Source: an uncultured Acetatifactor sp.
Lineage (GTDB): Bacteria > Bacillota > Clostridia > Lachnospirales > Lachnospiraceae
Assembly: GCA_948896875.1 (NCBI GenBank)
Contig: CAQUWW010000013.1
Span: forward strand, 8,239-16,905
DNA length: 8,667 nt
Direction of reading: 5' to 3'
The notes beneath the pieces are model-generated. The model was not told where the DNA came from, did no database searches, and worked only from the letters and a program-made list of their open reading frames with translations. The translations under genes and the position numbers were made by a program. Of this stretch, positions 6,897-8,667 are shown in pieces. Position 1 is the first letter of the stretch; every line of letters starts with the position of its first letter.

Positions 6897-6901
6897 GGAG
6901 G
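6896..6901 (+). promoter_or_regulatory. Perfect Shine-Dalgarno AGGAGG with start ambiguity
   Basis: AGGAGG is the full anti-16S complement. It stands 16 bases before the ATG at 6918, which is too far for ideal use, but only 4 bases before an in-frame TTG at 6906. A weaker GGGG at 6908-6911 lies 6 bases before the ATG. Either start gives the same protein apart from four N-terminal residues (M-G-T-A). Confidence 0.6.
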
Positions 6902-6917
6902 CAAATTGGGGACAGCA

Positions 6918-8667
6918 ATGAAGGAGAAACGAAGGGCAGGAAAGACAGATAGAGGATTTTCCCTGTTACTTTCTATTAGTCTGGTATTCTGCATTCTTGG
7001 AGCAGTGGTATTTTTCGTATCAAAGAAGATCTCGATAGAGATGTCTGATGCGGCGGTTCAGAATCTGAGCGAGAGTTTGAATCTGATCAAGAGTACGATT
7101 GAAGCAATTCTCAATAAAGAGGCGGAATTTCAGAAGCTGATGGCGCAGGAGCTTGCGCTGGCGGCAGATCCGGAGGCACATCTGCAAGCGTATGCCGGCA
7201 GCCAGACAATGGTGAAGGTTTCTATAATATGGACAGGAGATACAGAGGGTGTCTCTGATAATGGGGAAGAATTCAGCGAGGAGGGACTGGACTTCTCTGC
7301 CGGCGGAATGGTGAACGGGGTGGCAGTTTCACAGTCTTATTTGAACCATATGGGCACATGGGCATATACTATGAAGTGTCCGGTGGTAAGGGATGGAGAG
7401 GAAGCGGCCATGCTCTATGTGGAATATATCTATGATTCTCTGGACAGATCTCTTCCAGCCGGATTTTACAATAAGAAGGCCATGCTGTATATCATGGATG
7501 CGGAGACGGAGAGGCTGGTTCTGAAGCCCAAAGGAATGGGGGAGCGGGATGCGGGGCATCTGAATCTGAAAGACTTCTACCGGGCAAATAATATCCAGGA
7601 TGAGGAACTGCTGGAAGAGGTAAATGAGTACCTGAGAGCGGGTAGAAATATCATGTTCAATCATGATATCCGGGGGAAAGAGGCATTGAATTATATGTGG
7701 TCTGTGAATGATGGGACCATTTACCTGATCGGTTATGTGCCTGTGGAGGCAATTCAGCAGGAAGGCGCCACCGTGAATCATAATATTTTTATTGTGGTGG
7801 CGGTGATGTTGATTGCCTTTCTGCTGTGCTGTCTTCTATATTATTTCAATCAGAGACAGCAGATCAGAAGTCGAAAGGAACGGGATGAAGAGCGGGAAAT
7901 CCACAACAGGCAGCTGGCGGAGGCGCTTCAGGCGGCCCAGGCAGCCAGCCATTCCAAGACCACATTTTTATCGAACATGTCCCATGATATCCGGACGCCG
8001 ATGAATGCGGTGCTGGGCTTTACCACGCTGTTAGACAGGGATGCCGAGGATCCGGATAAGGTGAGAGAGTACACGAAGAAGATTATGGCATCCGGACAGC
8101 ATCTTCTGAGTTTGATCAATGATATCCTGGATGTCTCCAAGATTGAGAGTGGCAAAGTCGTGCTCTCAGTGGAGGAATTCACCTTAAATGATCTGGTGTT
8201 ATCCGTGGATGCAATCATCCGTCCCATGGCAAAAGCCAGAGAACAGAAATTCTATGTGACGGTAACCGGCGTAAGGCATGAATACCTTCTGGGTGATGAG
8301 ACACGACTCAATCAGATATTGATTAACCTGCTTTCCAACGCGGTGAAGTATACACCGACGGGCGGGAATATCTGGCTCAGAATTATCGGACTCAAGCAGC
8401 GTTCCACTCAGTTTGAGCGTATTAGAATCGAGGTGGAAGATGACGGATACGGTATGACGCCGGAATACCTGGAGAAGATCTTTGACGCTTTTACCAGAGC
8501 GGAGAACAGTACCACCAATAAGGTGCAGGGGACCGGTCTGGGCATGGCGATTACCAAAAATATTGTGGAGCTTATGGGAGGTACTATAGACGTCTCCAGT
8601 CAGGTAAATCAGGGAAGCATTTTCCGGGTTGAGCTGGAATTCCGAATACCGGAGAGGCAGGCGGACA
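6918..8667 (+). CDS. Membrane sensor histidine kinase (3' partial)
   Basis: The frame runs from ATG 6918 to the window end without a stop, giving 583 visible residues. TM1 is at residues 14-34 (FSLLLSISLVFCILGAVVFF) and TM2 at about 290-310. The roughly 250 residues between them begin with a long helix and then contain two PAS/Cache-like halves (about 98-172 and 190-285), so a double-Cache-like extracellular sensor is likely but the ligand is unknown. After a linker helix comes HisKA with SHDIRTPMNAV (phospho-acceptor His356), then an N box (Asn474 in LLSNAVKYTP), G1 (D508-x-G-x-G), an F box (IFDAFTRAE) and G2 (G538-T-G-L-G). All catalytic boxes are intact. The S-H-D/E-I-R-T-P H-box type is common in hybrid kinases, so receiver and Hpt domains may follow beyond the window. 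No partner regulator is visible. Alternative start: TTG 6906. Confidence 0.93.
   Translation, partial: MKEKRRAGKTDRGFSLLLSISLVFCILGAVVFFVSKKISIEMSDAAVQNLSESLNLIKSTIEAILNKEAEFQKLMAQELALAADPEAHLQAYAGSQTMVKVSIIWTGDTEGVSDNGEEFSEEGLDFSAGGMVNGVAVSQSYLNHMGTWAYTMKCPVVRDGEEAAMLYVEYIYDSLDRSLPAGFYNKKAMLYIMDAETERLVLKPKGMGERDAGHLNLKDFYRANNIQDEELLEEVNEYLRAGRNIMFNHDIRGKEALNYMWSVNDGTIYLIGYVPVEAIQQEGATVNHNIFIVVAVMLIAFLLCCLLYYFNQRQQIRSRKERDEEREIHNRQLAEALQAAQAASHSKTTFLSNMSHDIRTPMNAVLGFTTLLDRDAEDPDKVREYTKKIMASGQHLLSLINDILDVSKIESGKVVLSVEEFTLNDLVLSVDAIIRPMAKAREQKFYVTVTGVRHEYLLGDETRLNQILINLLSNAVKYTPTGGNIWLRIIGLKQRSTQFERIRIEVEDDGYGMTPEYLEKIFDAFTRAENSTTNKVQGTGLGMAITKNIVELMGGTIDVSSQVNQGSIFRVELEFRIPERQAD

Noticed and set aside
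7329..7781. A 150-codon minus-strand open frame in the kinase sensor domain
   Set aside because: It is antisense to a well-supported coding region and its translation is His/Ile/Pro-rich without any recognisable domain.

Overview
The window holds two genes on the + strand, both cut by the window edges, separated by a 182-bp intergenic region. The content suggests a Gram-positive gut-type Clostridia, most likely Lachnospiraceae. The reasons are a giant exported protein with a sortase-type C-terminus carrying an S-P-x-T-G motif, strong AGGAGG ribosome binding, the moderate GC content, and the style of the membrane histidine kinase. The taxonomic placement is inference, because no marker gene is present.

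Positions 1-6735 encode the last 2244 residues of a very large surface protein; its start and signal peptide lie upstream of the window. In order it has an acidic Glu/Ser/Thr/Pro-rich stalk, a unique N-terminal domain, and four tandem divergent repeats of about 304-334 residues, each with a V-Y-P-M motif and an N-L-F-C motif. A series of Ig-like and other beta-sandwich modules follows (DUF5018-like, ASH-like, He_PIG-like, X2-like). The C-terminus is a Gly/Asn/Pro linker, a Cna-B/transthyretin-like domain, an SPATG sorting signal, a membrane helix and a basic tail. The four-copy repeat is the most novel element; I do not recognise it as a named family.

Positions 6736-6917 are compact and structured. 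They hold a 38-nt imperfect hairpin, an 11-bp tandem duplication, a good extended -10 promoter whose -35 box lies in the second duplicate, and a TATGGT/ACCATA dyad that abuts a perfect AGGAGG.

From 6918 to the window end is a membrane-bound sensor histidine kinase with a two-helix-bounded, probably double-Cache-like sensor and intact H, N, G1, F and G2 boxes. It is cut just after the ATPase domain, so receiver domains could follow outside the window. The promoter suggests the kinase is transcribed on its own rather than only by read-through. A functional link between the surface protein and the kinase is possible but rests only on adjacency.
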